Below, in pieces: positions 16,108 to 24,787 of a DNA stretch of 64,000 nucleotides; position 1 is the stretch's first letter, and each line of letters starts with the position of its first letter. The translations under genes and the position numbers were made by a program. The stretch comes from Lachnospiraceae bacterium (lineage in GTDB: Bacteria > Bacillota > Clostridia > Lachnospirales > Lachnospiraceae): the NCBI GenBank assembly GCA_030537145.1, contig JAUNON010000004.1, positions 6,513-70,512 on the forward strand, in the 5' to 3' direction. The notes beneath the pieces are model-generated. The model did not search any database and was not told the DNA's origin. It saw nothing but the letters and a program-made list of their open reading frames with translations.

Positions 16108-18132
16108 CTATTTCTTCTGTTTCACAATCACCATGTCATATCCGGATATTTCCTTGCCGGGATCCCCGTAAAAGGGCTCCGTCTCCCCTTCCGGCAGAGG
16201 TAATTTCAGCGGCTCCGTGCCGAAGTTCTGATAAATAATATACCTCACATCCTCCGTCTCCCGGACAGTCACCTCCAGATTTTTGGGAATCCTGCCGGAA
16301 ACCGGCCCGGATATGCCATACCGTTCCGCCAAAAGCCGGATGAAGTCCTGATAGAATTCCGTTTCTCCGTCTGCCGCCACATACCAGGCATACCCTTTTC
16401 CATATGCATTTACGGTCAGGGCCGGATATCCCTGATAAAAATCACTGCCGTAGGTCATCACCGCCTTTGCGCCCCGCAGCTCCAGCAGATCGCACAGATT
16501 CCTGCAGCGGTAAGTACGGGCCAGTCCCAGCTCATTGTCCGTCTCCGGAACCATCGAATTTTCTTCCCAATCATACAGCCCATCGATCTCCGTGCTGCGC
16601 ACCCCCAGCACATCCATCAGGCCATGCGGTGTTCCGCCCAGGTAACAAAGATCCGTTTCATCTGCGATGCCGGACCAGTAGGTATTGATCAGAATACCAC
16701 CTTTTTCCACAAAGGAACGCACCTTTTCGGCAAAGCCTTCTTTAAACATATAGCACATGGGCAGCGCCAGCACCCGATACTTTTCAATATCACAATCCAT
16801 ATCTACCAGATCCACGTTCAGCCCCAGCCTGCGGAAGCCTCCGTAAATTTTCTGCTGTACCTCGAAAAGATGCAGTCCCTGGTTTCTGGGCCCCTGGCTG
16901 TCCTCCATGGCCCACTGGCTTTCCCAGTCATACAGGATGGCCGCACAGCTTTCTACCCGGCTGCCGGCCAGCGGACCAATTTCCTTCAGCGCCTGTCCCA
17001 CCCGGCATACCTCCCGGAATACTCTGGTATCATTTCCGCCGTAGTGGTCAATCATTGCTCCGTGAAACTTCTCGGAAGAGCCCCGGCTCTGCCGAATCTG
17101 GAAATACATCGCACCCTCTCCTCCATGGGCGATCGCCTGCATAGACTGCAGGAATAGGACGCCCGGACGCTTCAGCTTGCTGACGCTCTGCCAGTTGGTA
17201 GAGGAAGGGCAGGATTCCATCTGGAAAAAGGGCTTCCCCTTCAGAGAACGCATCAGATCGTGACACATTCCGTTATCATATCCTGTCTCTATCACCGGTT
17301 CCTTGTGCCAGGTCGGATACGTATCCCAGGAAACGATATCCAGTTCCTTTGCCAGCTTAAAGTAATCCAGTCCGCCGAAATAATGCATCAGATTGGCCGT
17401 CACCGGCAGCCCGCTTCCCCCGGCCCGGACCGCCTCCACCTCATTTCGGATAAAATCCGCCGTCTGCCGGGTAACAAAACGCTTCCAGTCCAGATTTAAT
17501 GCATGGAGCGCACTCTCGCCGCGGGAGGAGGGGCTTTCAATCTGCTCAAAGCTTTGGTACGTATGGCTCCAGAAAACCGTATACCACCGCCGGTTCAGCT
17601 CTTCGATGGTTCCGTATTTCTCCTTCAGCCAGCCCTGAAATGCCTTCTGACACAACGGGCAGTGGCATTCCCCGCTGTACTCATTGGAAATATGCCACAG
17701 GATTACACCCGGATGGTTTCCGAGACGCTCTGCCAGCTTTTTGTTGATGATTGCCGTCTTTTCCCGGTATACCGGTGAGGTATAGCAATGATTATGGCGT
17801 CCTCCGAAAAGATTTCTGTGACGATCCTCCTCCACCCGAAGCACCTCCGGATACTTTTCGGCCATCCATTTCGGTCTTGCTCCCGACGGTGTCGCCAGAA
17901 TCGTGGAGATTCCCCCGGCGTACAGCCGGTCCACAATTTCCTCCAGCCAGTCCAGATGAAAAACACCCTCCTCCGGCTCCAGCTTGGCCCAGGAAAAGAT
18001 TCCAAGGCTCACTGTATTGCAGCCGGCTTCCTGCATCATCTGCACATCCTTTTCCAAAATATCAGGTCTGTCCAGCCATTGCTCCGGATTATAGTCGCCT
18101 CCGTGAAGCAGTCTTACAGTCCTAAAATCCAT
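16108..18132 (-). CDS. Beta-galactosidase, glycoside hydrolase family 42
   Basis: Cleaves terminal beta-galactosides in the cytoplasm. 674 residues, the normal GH42 length. The acid/base is Glu151 in HISNEYSGEC, and the nucleophile is Glu306 in FFQMESCPSSTNW. A cysteine cluster (Cys156, Cys158, Cys161, with Cys116) matches the GH42 zinc site. No signal peptide. Together with the LacI regulator and the binding protein/permease genes upstream it resembles the Bacillus ganSPQA arrangement, so imported galacto-oligosaccharides are the likely substrate. GGAGGAAAG precedes the ATG. Confidence 0.95.
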   Translation of the reverse strand: MDFRTVRLLHGGDYNPEQWLDRPDILEKDVQMMQEAGCNTVSLGIFSWAKLEPEEGVFHLDWLEEIVDRLYAGGISTILATPSGARPKWMAEKYPEVLRVEEDRHRNLFGGRHNHCYTSPVYREKTAIINKKLAERLGNHPGVILWHISNEYSGECHCPLCQKAFQGWLKEKYGTIEELNRRWYTVFWSHTYQSFEQIESPSSRGESALHALNLDWKRFVTRQTADFIRNEVEAVRAGGSGLPVTANLMHYFGGLDYFKLAKELDIVSWDTYPTWHKEPVIETGYDNGMCHDLMRSLKGKPFFQMESCPSSTNWQSVSKLKRPGVLFLQSMQAIAHGGEGAMYFQIRQSRGSSEKFHGAMIDHYGGNDTRVFREVCRVGQALKEIGPLAGSRVESCAAILYDWESQWAMEDSQGPRNQGLHLFEVQQKIYGGFRRLGLNVDLVDMDCDIEKYRVLALPMCYMFKEGFAEKVRSFVEKGGILINTYWSGIADETDLCYLGGTPHGLMDVLGVRSTEIDGLYDWEENSMVPETDNELGLARTYRCRNLCDLLELRGAKAVMTYGSDFYQGYPALTVNAYGKGYAWYVAADGETEFYQDFIRLLAERYGISGPVSGRIPKNLEVTVRETEDVRYIIYQNFGTEPLKLPLPEGETEPFYGDPGKEISGYDMVIVKQKK

Positions 18133-18173
18133 CTTATTCTTTCCTCCTGCGCTTTCTTTTATTCTAAACTTTC

Positions 18174-18344
18174 GTAACAGTTCAGCCTTCAGCTAAACTG
18201 TTACAGAAACCAGCCCATTTAAAGTTCGCCTTCGGCAAAGGGGCTGGTTTCTTTTCAACCGTCACTTGTTCTTACGGGCTTTGCAGCCAGTGCAAAGCCC
18301 TGGGCTGAACTGTTACAAATTTTCGTGCCTGCTTTGCAGGCACG
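18174..18344. repeat. Structured intergenic element with four nested hairpins
   Basis: A perfect 14-bp inverted repeat, GTAACAGTTCAGCC (18174-18187) and GGCTGAACTGTTAC (18303-18316), encloses two further hairpins: GAAACCAGCCC (18206-18216) with GGGCTGGTTTC (18241-18251), and GGGCTTTGC (18276-18284) with GCAAAGCCC (18292-18300). A last hairpin, CGTGCCTGC and GCAGGCACG (18324-18344), follows. It fills the TraX-GH42 gap, so it lies in the operon mRNA. Either a palindromic mobile unit or a processing/attenuation structure. Confidence 0.75.
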
Positions 18345-18352
18345 ACCAAAAA

Positions 18353-18390
18353 TATAAGTCCGCGGATTGCCTCGCACTTTGCGCTTCCGC
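18353..18390. repeat. Fragment of the TIR repeat element
   Basis: Starts TATAAGTCC and continues with a close match to the minus strand of the element ends at 25100-25147 and 59970-60006 (GGATTGC, CGCACTTTG, GCTTCCGC). It ends against the TraX stop codon. Only one end of the element is present. Confidence 0.75.
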
Positions 18391-19173
18391 TCAGGCCATT
18401 CCATATTTTACGATCAGCCCCAGCACCAGAAGATGCAGCGGGTAAAACACATAATACACGTATTTGGGCAGCCGGTCCTTTCGCTGTCCGTTATAACAAT
18501 AAATTCCGTAAAATGCCAGCGGGCCGGTCACATAAAGGAGACTGATCACCACGCCAAGCAGTGTCTTTATTCCGTTTTTTCCATAAAATACATAAAATAC
18601 CGCCACCAGCAGAATCAGGCAGAGGCCATAGGCCGCCCGGAAAAGCGCCGCCCAGATAATTGCCGCCAGTACGATCAAAAGCTGCAGCACAGACGCCATC
18701 ATTCCGCCCCTTTCCTGAGCCATTTTCAGAAAATAAAGCATCAGCAGACAGATGCTCATGGACACCAGCGCATTCTGACTGGAAAAATCCATCCATTTCT
18801 GCTGCATGGCCAAATCGTAGGGTATTTCACTCAGCAGCGCAAAAAGCACCATAGTAAGCAGATATCTGGAATAGCTTGATGTATTCCGAAACCCCTCCAC
18901 CAGTAAAAAAGCAAAGATCGGAACGGAAAGTCCCCCCAAAAGCTCCAGTCCTGAGCTTATGCCCGCCAGCGTCATCAGATGAGAATCCTCCGCAAGCGCC
19001 TGAGAGAGCCCCTCCTGCGTATACTGTCCCAGATGAATCATTCCCTGCCCTACGATTACGATGCCGACCGACTGAAGAAACATGGTAATACATGCAAACA
19101 GCTTCAGTCCATCTGCAGTAATATCCGGTGTTTTCCAGACAACCCCTCTTCTTCCCATTGTTGTATTACTCAT
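18391..19173 (-). CDS. TraX-family membrane protein
   Basis: Integral membrane protein of 260 residues with about eight hydrophobic segments, from TADGLKLFACITMFLQS at about 19-35 to the end. The C-terminal KYVYYVFYPLHLLVLGL is the hallmark of the TraX/acyltransferase-like family, named for F-pilin N-acetylation. No conjugation genes are near, so a pilin role is unlikely; envelope acetylation is a guess. It lies 111 bases after the MalG-type permease gene in the sugar locus. A GC-rich stem (GAGCCGGCA with TGCCGGTTC) lies in that gap. Confidence 0.85.
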   Translation of the reverse strand: MSNTTMGRRGVVWKTPDITADGLKLFACITMFLQSVGIVIVGQGMIHLGQYTQEGLSQALAEDSHLMTLAGISSGLELLGGLSVPIFAFLLVEGFRNTSSYSRYLLTMVLFALLSEIPYDLAMQQKWMDFSSQNALVSMSICLLMLYFLKMAQERGGMMASVLQLLIVLAAIIWAALFRAAYGLCLILLVAVFYVFYGKNGIKTLLGVVISLLYVTGPLAFYGIYCYNGQRKDRLPKYVYYVFYPLHLLVLGLIVKYGMA

Positions 19174-19284
19174 AGCATCTCTCCCATCCTGTTTTTTTCC
19201 TTTTTTATCTCTGTTATAACAGCGGAACCGGCAGTGGTTCGTTTCCTCCCCTCTTGCCGGCTCCTGTTTCTTCTCTTTTGTTTA

Positions 19285-20139
19285 TCAGCCCTTCACGGCA
19301 CCGCCCGTAATGCCTTCCACATAGAATTTCTGCATAATGAAAAACAGTACAGAAATCGGAATGGAAACCAGTACGCCGCCGGCGCAGAACTGCGTGAAAT
19401 AACTGTTGATCAGGCTCTTATCCAGCATCTTGTACAGTCCGATGGCCACCGTATATTTCGTAGAGATACCTGCATTCAGAATCATCTTCGCATAAACGAA
19501 ATCCATCCACGGAACCAGGAAGCTGCTGATTACCGTGTACACAATGATGGGACGGCTCATAGGAAGAATTACCTGCCAGAAAATACGGGCTTCGCTGCAG
19601 CCGTCGATCCGGGCCGCCTCGCAAAGCGCCCTGGGAACCGTATCAAAAAATCCCTTGGCAATCAGATACCCCAGACCGGAGGATGCGGAATACACCATAA
19701 TCAGACCGATATAGCTGTTGGTCAGGTTAAATGATTTCAGGATAAAATAAACTGCGATCATTGCCAGCATACCCGGAAACAGGTTCAGGATAACCGCAAT
19801 GTTCATCAGCGGCTTACGCATAGGAAACCGCATTACAGAAGTGGCGTAAGCCACCATCAGTACAAACATGGTGGAAATCACACAGGTAAAGCAGGCGATG
19901 ATAAAGGTATTCATAAACCATTGCGGAAACTGTGCCACCGTATCCGGATGAAACAGCTTCCCGTAATTAACAATACTCCATTCCTGCGGGAAAAAGGTAC
20001 TGGTATTCATTCCCGAATAGGCGCTGAAGGAAGTACAAACCAGCCAGATGATCGGGATCAGCCAGAAAAATGCCAGGAATGCGATCAATAAATTGTGCAG
20101 TACGATGGATGATGTTCTGCTGCTCTTCATTTTCTTCAT
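19285..20139 (-). CDS. Carbohydrate ABC transporter permease (MalG/GanQ type)
   Basis: Inner-membrane permease of 284 residues with six hydrophobic segments. The EAA loop, which docks the ATPase, is in VPRALCEAARIDGCSEARIFWQVILPMSRP (about 183-212). Starts one base inside the stop of the MalF-type gene, so translation is coupled. No ATPase gene is in this locus; such transporters commonly share a general MsmX-like ATPase encoded elsewhere. Confidence 0.95.
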   Translation of the reverse strand: MKKMKSSRTSSIVLHNLLIAFLAFFWLIPIIWLVCTSFSAYSGMNTSTFFPQEWSIVNYGKLFHPDTVAQFPQWFMNTFIIACFTCVISTMFVLMVAYATSVMRFPMRKPLMNIAVILNLFPGMLAMIAVYFILKSFNLTNSYIGLIMVYSASSGLGYLIAKGFFDTVPRALCEAARIDGCSEARIFWQVILPMSRPIIVYTVISSFLVPWMDFVYAKMILNAGISTKYTVAIGLYKMLDKSLINSYFTQFCAGGVLVSIPISVLFFIMQKFYVEGITGGAVKG

Positions 20140-21599
20140 TATTGATATGTTCCCTCCCTGTCTCCTTTAATCATGCGGTTAAATGCGATCAGCGTAAATA
20201 CCGCACAAATGATAAACACAATGATACCGATTGCCGATGCCATCTTATAGTTATAATACTCCTGGGTCAGACGGAACAGCCAGGTAACCAGCAGATCCAC
20301 TTCCTTAGCCTGGGAGTTTGCCATGGCCTGATTGGTGGTTACATAAACATCCTGGGTCAGCAGGTAAATTACATTGAAGTTGTTAATATTTTTAACGAAA
20401 TCCGTAACCAGAGCAGGCCCTGTCACAAACAGCAGGTAGGGCATGGTAATGCTCTTAAATACCTGAAACGGGCTGGCCCCGTCCACTCTGGCACTCTCCA
20501 ACTGATCCGACGGCAGATTCATCAGTACACCGGTGGCAATCAGCATCTGGTAGGGAACGCCGATCCAGATATTGATCAGGATAATCATCACATGTGCCCA
20601 GCCCGGTGCGGACAAAAACGGGATATAGCTGGTGGACACCAGGCCGATGTCCCGCAAAAAGCCGGTAAGTCCGATATTCGCACAGATGGTATTTACAATT
20701 CCGCCGTTGGAGAAAAAGTTCCGTACCAGCAGCAATGATACAAACTGCGGTACTGCAATCGTAATAATAAACAGTGTTCTCCACAGCTTCGGCAGCCTGG
20801 TCTTTCTGCTGTTCAGCAGCAGAGACAGCAGGATACCTCCGATATAGGTAGTAAAGGTGGCAAAAAATGCCCACACAAGCGTCCAGCCCAAAATCCGTAC
20901 AAAAGCATATCCGAAGGTACTGGTCAGTCCTCCGCCTCCGAACAGACTGATGAAGTTGGTCCATCCGGTCCAGGTAAACAAACTGGTGGGCGGCATATGA
21001 TTCTGGTCATAGTTGGTAAATGCTACGAAAATCAAAAGCAAAATCGGGATCATCGTAAAAATCACAACACCCAGAACCGGAAGCGTCAGCAGAGTAATGT
21101 GAAATTTCTCTTCAATCAGAGAATGCAGATCCTCCCGGAACGTATTGATATGACCGCCTTCCTCTTCTTTTTTCTGAAGATGGTAAGCATGAATCACATT
21201 TTTTACCCAAACCACAAAGGCCGCAAACCATACCACAAAGCTGAACAGAGAAAACAACAGAATCTGGAATGAATTATCGTAATCATTCCATTCATTTTTC
21301 ATGGTCTGCATGTTAAAAACCTGCTCCGGTTCTACGGTTCCCAGCGAACCGAATTTCGGAACATACTGCATTGCAAAAAATACGGTAAACAGGATGATGC
21401 CAGCTTCCAGCAGCGTCATCAGCAAAGCCTTGATATATTGCTTGCGCTTGGCATAACCGGCGCCCATCCAAACCAGCGAAAGCCTGGTAAAGGCATCCCC
21501 TTTGACAACAGCGGTTCCGAAATCAGAAAAGAAACCGCCGATCGCACGGAAGAAGCCGCCGACTGCAGCAGCCGCTCCGCCCTTATTTTCATTTGCCAT
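20139..21599 (-). CDS. Carbohydrate ABC transporter permease (MalF/GanP type)
   Basis: 486 residues. A long N-terminal part with a Gly/Ala-rich start and two hydrophobic segments (about 58-76 and 107-131) precedes the core permease. The EAA loop is in LPSDQLESARVDGASPFQVFKSITMP. The extra N-terminal helices are typical of MalF/MdxF/GanP. It follows a strong terminator after the binding-protein gene, so it is probably made in lower amounts than that protein. Confidence 0.94.
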   Translation of the reverse strand: MANENKGGAAAAVGGFFRAIGGFFSDFGTAVVKGDAFTRLSLVWMGAGYAKRKQYIKALLMTLLEAGIILFTVFFAMQYVPKFGSLGTVEPEQVFNMQTMKNEWNDYDNSFQILLFSLFSFVVWFAAFVVWVKNVIHAYHLQKKEEEGGHINTFREDLHSLIEEKFHITLLTLPVLGVVIFTMIPILLLIFVAFTNYDQNHMPPTSLFTWTGWTNFISLFGGGGLTSTFGYAFVRILGWTLVWAFFATFTTYIGGILLSLLLNSRKTRLPKLWRTLFIITIAVPQFVSLLLVRNFFSNGGIVNTICANIGLTGFLRDIGLVSTSYIPFLSAPGWAHVMIILINIWIGVPYQMLIATGVLMNLPSDQLESARVDGASPFQVFKSITMPYLLFVTGPALVTDFVKNINNFNVIYLLTQDVYVTTNQAMANSQAKEVDLLVTWLFRLTQEYYNYKMASAIGIIVFIICAVFTLIAFNRMIKGDREGTYQ

Positions 21600-21632
21600 A
21601 ATCTCCTCCCTTGTTCAAGTAACAGTTCAAAT

Positions 21633-21690
21633 TTTAAAACATGCCTTCGGCATCTCAACTTCCCTGCCCCTCAAAGGTGTTCCTATGAGA
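21633..21690. repeat. Partial copy of the composite repeat (proximal module)
   Basis: ATGCCTTCGGCATCTCAAC followed by CCCTGCCCCTCAA is shared with 24609-24775 and 40950-41118. The right-hand half of the hairpin and the two later modules are missing. Confidence 0.75.
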
Positions 21691-21692
21691 GA

Positions 21693-21731
21693 AAAATACA
21701 GGGGACCGACGCAAAATAATCCGGCCCCCTG
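21693..21731 (-). terminator. Internal terminator after the solute-binding protein gene
   Basis: On the minus strand CAGGGGGCCG and CGGTCCCCTG form a 10-bp stem followed by TATTTTT. It lies between the binding protein and the permeases and would give more binding protein than permease. Confidence 0.82.
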
Positions 21732-21840
21732 CGAGAAAATCTCTATATAACTTTTCTGAACCATGCCGGTTTCAGCGCCTTTTTATTCCGCAGACAAAGA
21801 TTTTTTCTGCTGTTTTGCACGGCTCATCTCCGCTCTTGTA

Positions 21841-23100
21841 TTACTCAATCGGAGCGGTCACACCCTCTACCAGGGTATCCAGAGCTTCCTGAATGCCGGC
21901 TTCATCGTCTACGGACAGCTTGCCCTGTGCGATCAGTTCACCCATAGTAGCTGCCGGATCCCAATATTTTCCGCCTACAAGCTGAACTACACCGTAAGGA
22001 GACTGTTCTGCCAGTGCTGCAATTGCTGTATTTGCCTTCACGGAATCAGATTCTACTACAGTCAGATTGGTAGGTCCGATCTCACGCTGATCGAAACGTG
22101 CCTGCTGAGAAGCTTCGTTGGTCAGGTAATCAGCCAGCATCACTGCCCAGCCGAAGTTATCCGCATATGCGTTTACGCCTACAAATTTATATCCTGCCAC
22201 AGAACCCTGCTGAACCTGTTCTTCCCCCAGCGTATAGGTAGGAAGCTTGGTAGCCGCATAACCATCACCGTATACCTCCTGAGCTGTAACCGCATCCCAG
22301 GTACCGGAAACTACCGCACACAGAGCGCCGGAAGCAAGCTGATTGGAAATATCGCCGTCTGCAACTGCCATAAATGCCGGATTTCCTGCAATGTTCAGCA
22401 TACTCTGCACTACCTGTACGCCGGTATATCCGTCAGCGCTGGTCCCGTTCCAGTCAATGGCAGTCGTTCCATCCTCATTCAGTCCGGTGGTAAAGCCTGC
22501 GCCGTAGAAGAAGGATGCGTTATACCAGCCGGATGCAAGGGTCATACCCACCTGCTTTCCGGCTGCTTCTGCTGCAGCCAGCAGGCTGTCCCAGCTTGCC
22601 ACATCCTCCTCAGAAAGAACAGAAGAGTCATAATACAGGAAGAAACCGTTATCACCTGCCATGGGGAATGCGTACAGGCTTCCGTCTACGCTGGCAGCCT
22701 CTACGGAGCCGGCGTCATTCGCTGCCTTCACATCGTCCAGCGTTTTGCCTGCCACACCCTGAAGCGCTTCACCATAATCGTCCAGCTTAGCCAGTGCGCC
22801 TGCCTTTACCAGGTCATAAATCTGATCGCTGGCAAATGCATAAACGTCTGCTGCCGCTTCAATATCGGTCAGTACGGTATCCTTTGCAGTAGACTCAGAC
22901 TCAACCCCGATCTGGATATCAAAGCTCTGATCCGGATAAGCCTCCTTAAATCCCTCTACCAGCTCAGCCAGCAAAGCCTGGTCCTCTTCCGCTCCCCACA
23001 GTGTCAGACTGATGGTCTCTTCCGCACTTGCTGCGCCGGTCATAGACAGGGCCATAGCTGCTGCCAGAACGGATGCCGCTACTTTCTTGCTCATTTTCAT
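21841..23100 (-). CDS. Carbohydrate ABC transporter solute-binding protein (MalE/GanS type)
   Basis: Extracellular sugar-binding protein of 419 residues. Signal peptide MKMSKKVAASVLAAAMALSM ends near GAASA-EETIS. There is no lipobox cysteine, which is unusual for a Gram-positive binding protein. The mature part starts with SLTLWGAEEDQALLAELVEGFK, the family-1 fold, and includes NDAGSVEAASVDGSLYAFP, the region of the sugar cleft. The ATG follows AGGAGG. First gene after a strong promoter with an operator right behind it. Confidence 0.94.
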   Translation of the reverse strand: MKMSKKVAASVLAAAMALSMTGAASAEETISLTLWGAEEDQALLAELVEGFKEAYPDQSFDIQIGVESESTAKDTVLTDIEAAADVYAFASDQIYDLVKAGALAKLDDYGEALQGVAGKTLDDVKAANDAGSVEAASVDGSLYAFPMAGDNGFFLYYDSSVLSEEDVASWDSLLAAAEAAGKQVGMTLASGWYNASFFYGAGFTTGLNEDGTTAIDWNGTSADGYTGVQVVQSMLNIAGNPAFMAVADGDISNQLASGALCAVVSGTWDAVTAQEVYGDGYAATKLPTYTLGEEQVQQGSVAGYKFVGVNAYADNFGWAVMLADYLTNEASQQARFDQREIGPTNLTVVESDSVKANTAIAALAEQSPYGVVQLVGGKYWDPAATMGELIAQGKLSVDDEAGIQEALDTLVEGVTAPIE

Positions 23101-23148
23101 ATACTTTTACCTCCTGATTATGAAATATTTAAGTCATGTTTCCAGCGG

Positions 23149-23164
23149 TTTGCGCAACCGCTTG
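23149..23164 (-). promoter_or_regulatory. LacI-family operator downstream of the binding-protein promoter
   Basis: Minus strand CAAGCGGTTGCGCAAA. It shares the CGGTTGCG core with sites at 23268-23285 and 24316-24334. It begins about 11 bases after the -10 box, a position that blocks transcription when bound. Confidence 0.75.
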
Positions 23165-23175
23165 TTCATATTCTA

Positions 23176-23204
23176 AGTATAAACGGATTTGTTTCTGCTG
23201 TCAA
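23176..23204 (-). promoter_or_regulatory. Strong SigA promoter of the sugar-transport operon
   Basis: Minus-strand -35 TTGACA (23199-23204), 17-bp spacer, -10 TATACT (23176-23181), directly upstream of the operator and the solute-binding protein gene. Confidence 0.9.
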
Positions 23205-23267
23205 TTAGCTAATAGTATATAAATTCGCAAATATTTTTTAAACACATTGCACAAATCTATTCTCTTG

Positions 23268-23285
23268 TTGCGCAACCGTTTGCTC
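23268..23285 (-). promoter_or_regulatory. LacI-family operator between the regulator and the transport operon
   Basis: Minus strand GAGCAAACGGTTGCGCAA, the best match to the shared motif. It is 64 bp upstream of the -35 box and 10 bases past the regulator stop codon. With the 23149 site it could form a repression loop. Confidence 0.75.
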
Positions 23286-23294
23286 ATTATCATA

Positions 23295-24302
23295 TTACTT
23301 TGTCGTCTCCCGAAGAATCACCTGATAATTTAGCTGAGGGACTTCCTCCTCCGTCTCCTCTCCCAAAAGCCGCAGCAGCTTCCGGCAGGCATTCCTTCCC
23401 AGCATTACCGTATCAAACCGCACGCTTGTGATCGGAGGGTCATTGTATTCCATCTGGCCGCTGTCGTAAAAGCTGGCCAGCCTGCATTCCTCCGGCAAAC
23501 GGACCTGCTTCTCCCGCAGACAGCCCAGCGCCAGATTACTGATAAAGTCATCCATACACACAATTCCGTCCGCCTGCGCGGCCAGCGACGCTTCTACCGC
23601 TTCCATGGCCTGCAGGTGATTATCCACATTCCGGAAAATCAGAGAAGCATCCACCGGCACCCCCATCTTTTCATGAGCCTGCACGAAGCCCTGAAAACGG
23701 CTTTCGTTCACACTGATGTCATCCTTTCCTCCCATCAGAGCCAACCTGCGTATCCCCTTCATCAGCATGATTTCCGTCAGTTCACGGCTGGCCTCTTCAT
23801 TGGGATTATCCACATAAACAGTCCCGGGCTCCGTGCCGGGTCCCACCACCAGATAGGGCATCTCATTTTTTCTCAGATAGTCCTGAATAAACGAATGCTC
23901 CGTGGCACGGCTTAGGATCACTCCGTCCACCTTCCGGTTACAAACCAGCCGGCTTACCTGAGACAGCTCCTCGCCCTCCACCATGGAAATGATAATGTCG
24001 TAATTCCATCTGGAAGCCTCCTGGCAGATGCCTTTCATACAATCCTTAAAAAAGGAATATTCCGTAGCCGCATAATCCATGGGCAAAAGCAGGCCAAGGT
24101 TATACGTTTTTTTCTGAGCCAGCCCCTTTGCCACCGCATTCGGGCGGTAGTCATGCTCCTCAATAAAACGCTGTACTCTTTCCCTGGTCTTGGTGCCGAT
24201 ACGCCCTTTCCCCGAGATGGCTCTGGAAACTGTGCTTTTACTTACTCCCAGCTCCCTGGCCACATCATCGATCGTATAGTATTTTTTCTCCTGTTCCTCC
24301 AT
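23295..24302 (-). CDS. LacI-family transcriptional regulator of the sugar locus
   Basis: 335 residues. An N-terminal helix-turn-helix, TIDDVARELGVSKSTVSRAISGKG (about 9-32), is followed by the hinge HDYRPNAVAKGL and a periplasmic-binding-like sugar domain. The start at 24302 was chosen because GGAGAAGG lies just before it and it gives the standard LacI start; an in-frame extension to 24374 has no support. The three CGGTTGCG sites near it suggest it represses both itself and the transport operon. By context it matches GanR. Confidence 0.93.
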   Translation of the reverse strand: MEEQEKKYYTIDDVARELGVSKSTVSRAISGKGRIGTKTRERVQRFIEEHDYRPNAVAKGLAQKKTYNLGLLLPMDYAATEYSFFKDCMKGICQEASRWNYDIIISMVEGEELSQVSRLVCNRKVDGVILSRATEHSFIQDYLRKNEMPYLVVGPGTEPGTVYVDNPNEEASRELTEIMLMKGIRRLALMGGKDDISVNESRFQGFVQAHEKMGVPVDASLIFRNVDNHLQAMEAVEASLAAQADGIVCMDDFISNLALGCLREKQVRLPEECRLASFYDSGQMEYNDPPITSVRFDTVMLGRNACRKLLRLLGEETEEEVPQLNYQVILRETTK

Positions 24303-24315
24303 AAGACCTTCTCCA

Positions 24316-24334
24316 TTTACGCAACCGTTTCCCC
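24316..24334 (-). promoter_or_regulatory. LacI-family operator upstream of the regulator gene
   Basis: Minus strand GGGGAAACGGTTGCGTAAA, sharing AAACGGTTGCG with the site at 23268-23285. It lies 14 bases before the regulator start codon and suggests autorepression. Confidence 0.7.
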
Positions 24335-24389
24335 ATTCCATTTTTAGAATAACAAATCCCCGTACCACTGGCAAGCACTAATTTCGAAC

Positions 24390-24456
24390 CGCATCACTGC
24401 ACGAAATACTTTTTACGATGGAGCTGTTTCAAAATCGAATTTGCAGCAGCCCCATC
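24390..24456. repeat. Repeat fragment and 40-bp palindrome
   Basis: GCATCACTGCACGAAATACTT is a degraded end of the composite repeat. It runs into a 40-bp imperfect palindrome (24417-24456) with outer arms GATGG/CCATC and inner GCTGTTTCAAA/TTTGCAGCAGC, a member of the CAAAATCGAA terminator family. Confidence 0.65.
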
Positions 24457-24461
24457 ACGCA

Positions 24462-24492
24462 AAAAAAGAAAGCATCCTCTGCTTTCTTTTTT
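24462..24492 (-). terminator. Terminator of the tRNA-Gly transcript
   Basis: AAAAAAGAAAGCA and TGCTTTCTTTTTT form a 13-bp stem with a 5-base loop. It lies four bases after the 3' end of the tRNA on the minus strand. Confidence 0.88.
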
Positions 24493-24495
24493 CAG

Positions 24496-24567
24496 AGCGC
24501 GAGACGGGATTCGAACCCGCGACCCTCGCCTTGGCAAGGCGATACTCCACCACTGAGCCACTCGCGC
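24496..24567 (-). tRNA. tRNA-Gly (anticodon GCC), copy 1
   Basis: 72-nt cloverleaf. The acceptor stem GCGCGAG pairs with CTCGCGC, the anticodon loop TTGCCAA sits between TCGCC and GGCGA, and the T-arm contains GGTTCGAATCC. Discriminator U; CCA is not encoded. Identical in sequence to the copy at 24788-24859. Confidence 0.97.
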
Positions 24568-24608
24568 ATACTTTATTCTCTTTTTCTTTTCTCCGCTCTC
24601 CTGCCTGT

Positions 24609-24775
24609 AAAAAAAGCCTTCGGCATCTCAACTCCCTCTGTCCCTCGATCCTGAGGATAGAAGGCATTTTGGGCACCGGATGCAGATTACGCAGCAATAA
24701 AACACCTTATGCATCCGTGCGCATCACCGCACGAAGCGCTTCTTATGATATAGGAAAGTGAAAACTCTATATCAC
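24609..24775. repeat. Composite three-hairpin repeat, copy A
   Basis: Modules in order: AAAAAAAGCCTT with AAGGCATTTT (24609-24672), containing an inner hairpin; GGATGCA with TGCATCC about 30 bases apart; then GCACGAAGCGC and the hairpin TATGATATAGGAAAG with a shortened right arm. About 80% like copy B at 40950-41118 by eye. It occupies almost all of the space between the two tRNA-Gly genes. Confidence 0.85.
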
Positions 24776-24787
24776 AGGAGACCAGAA

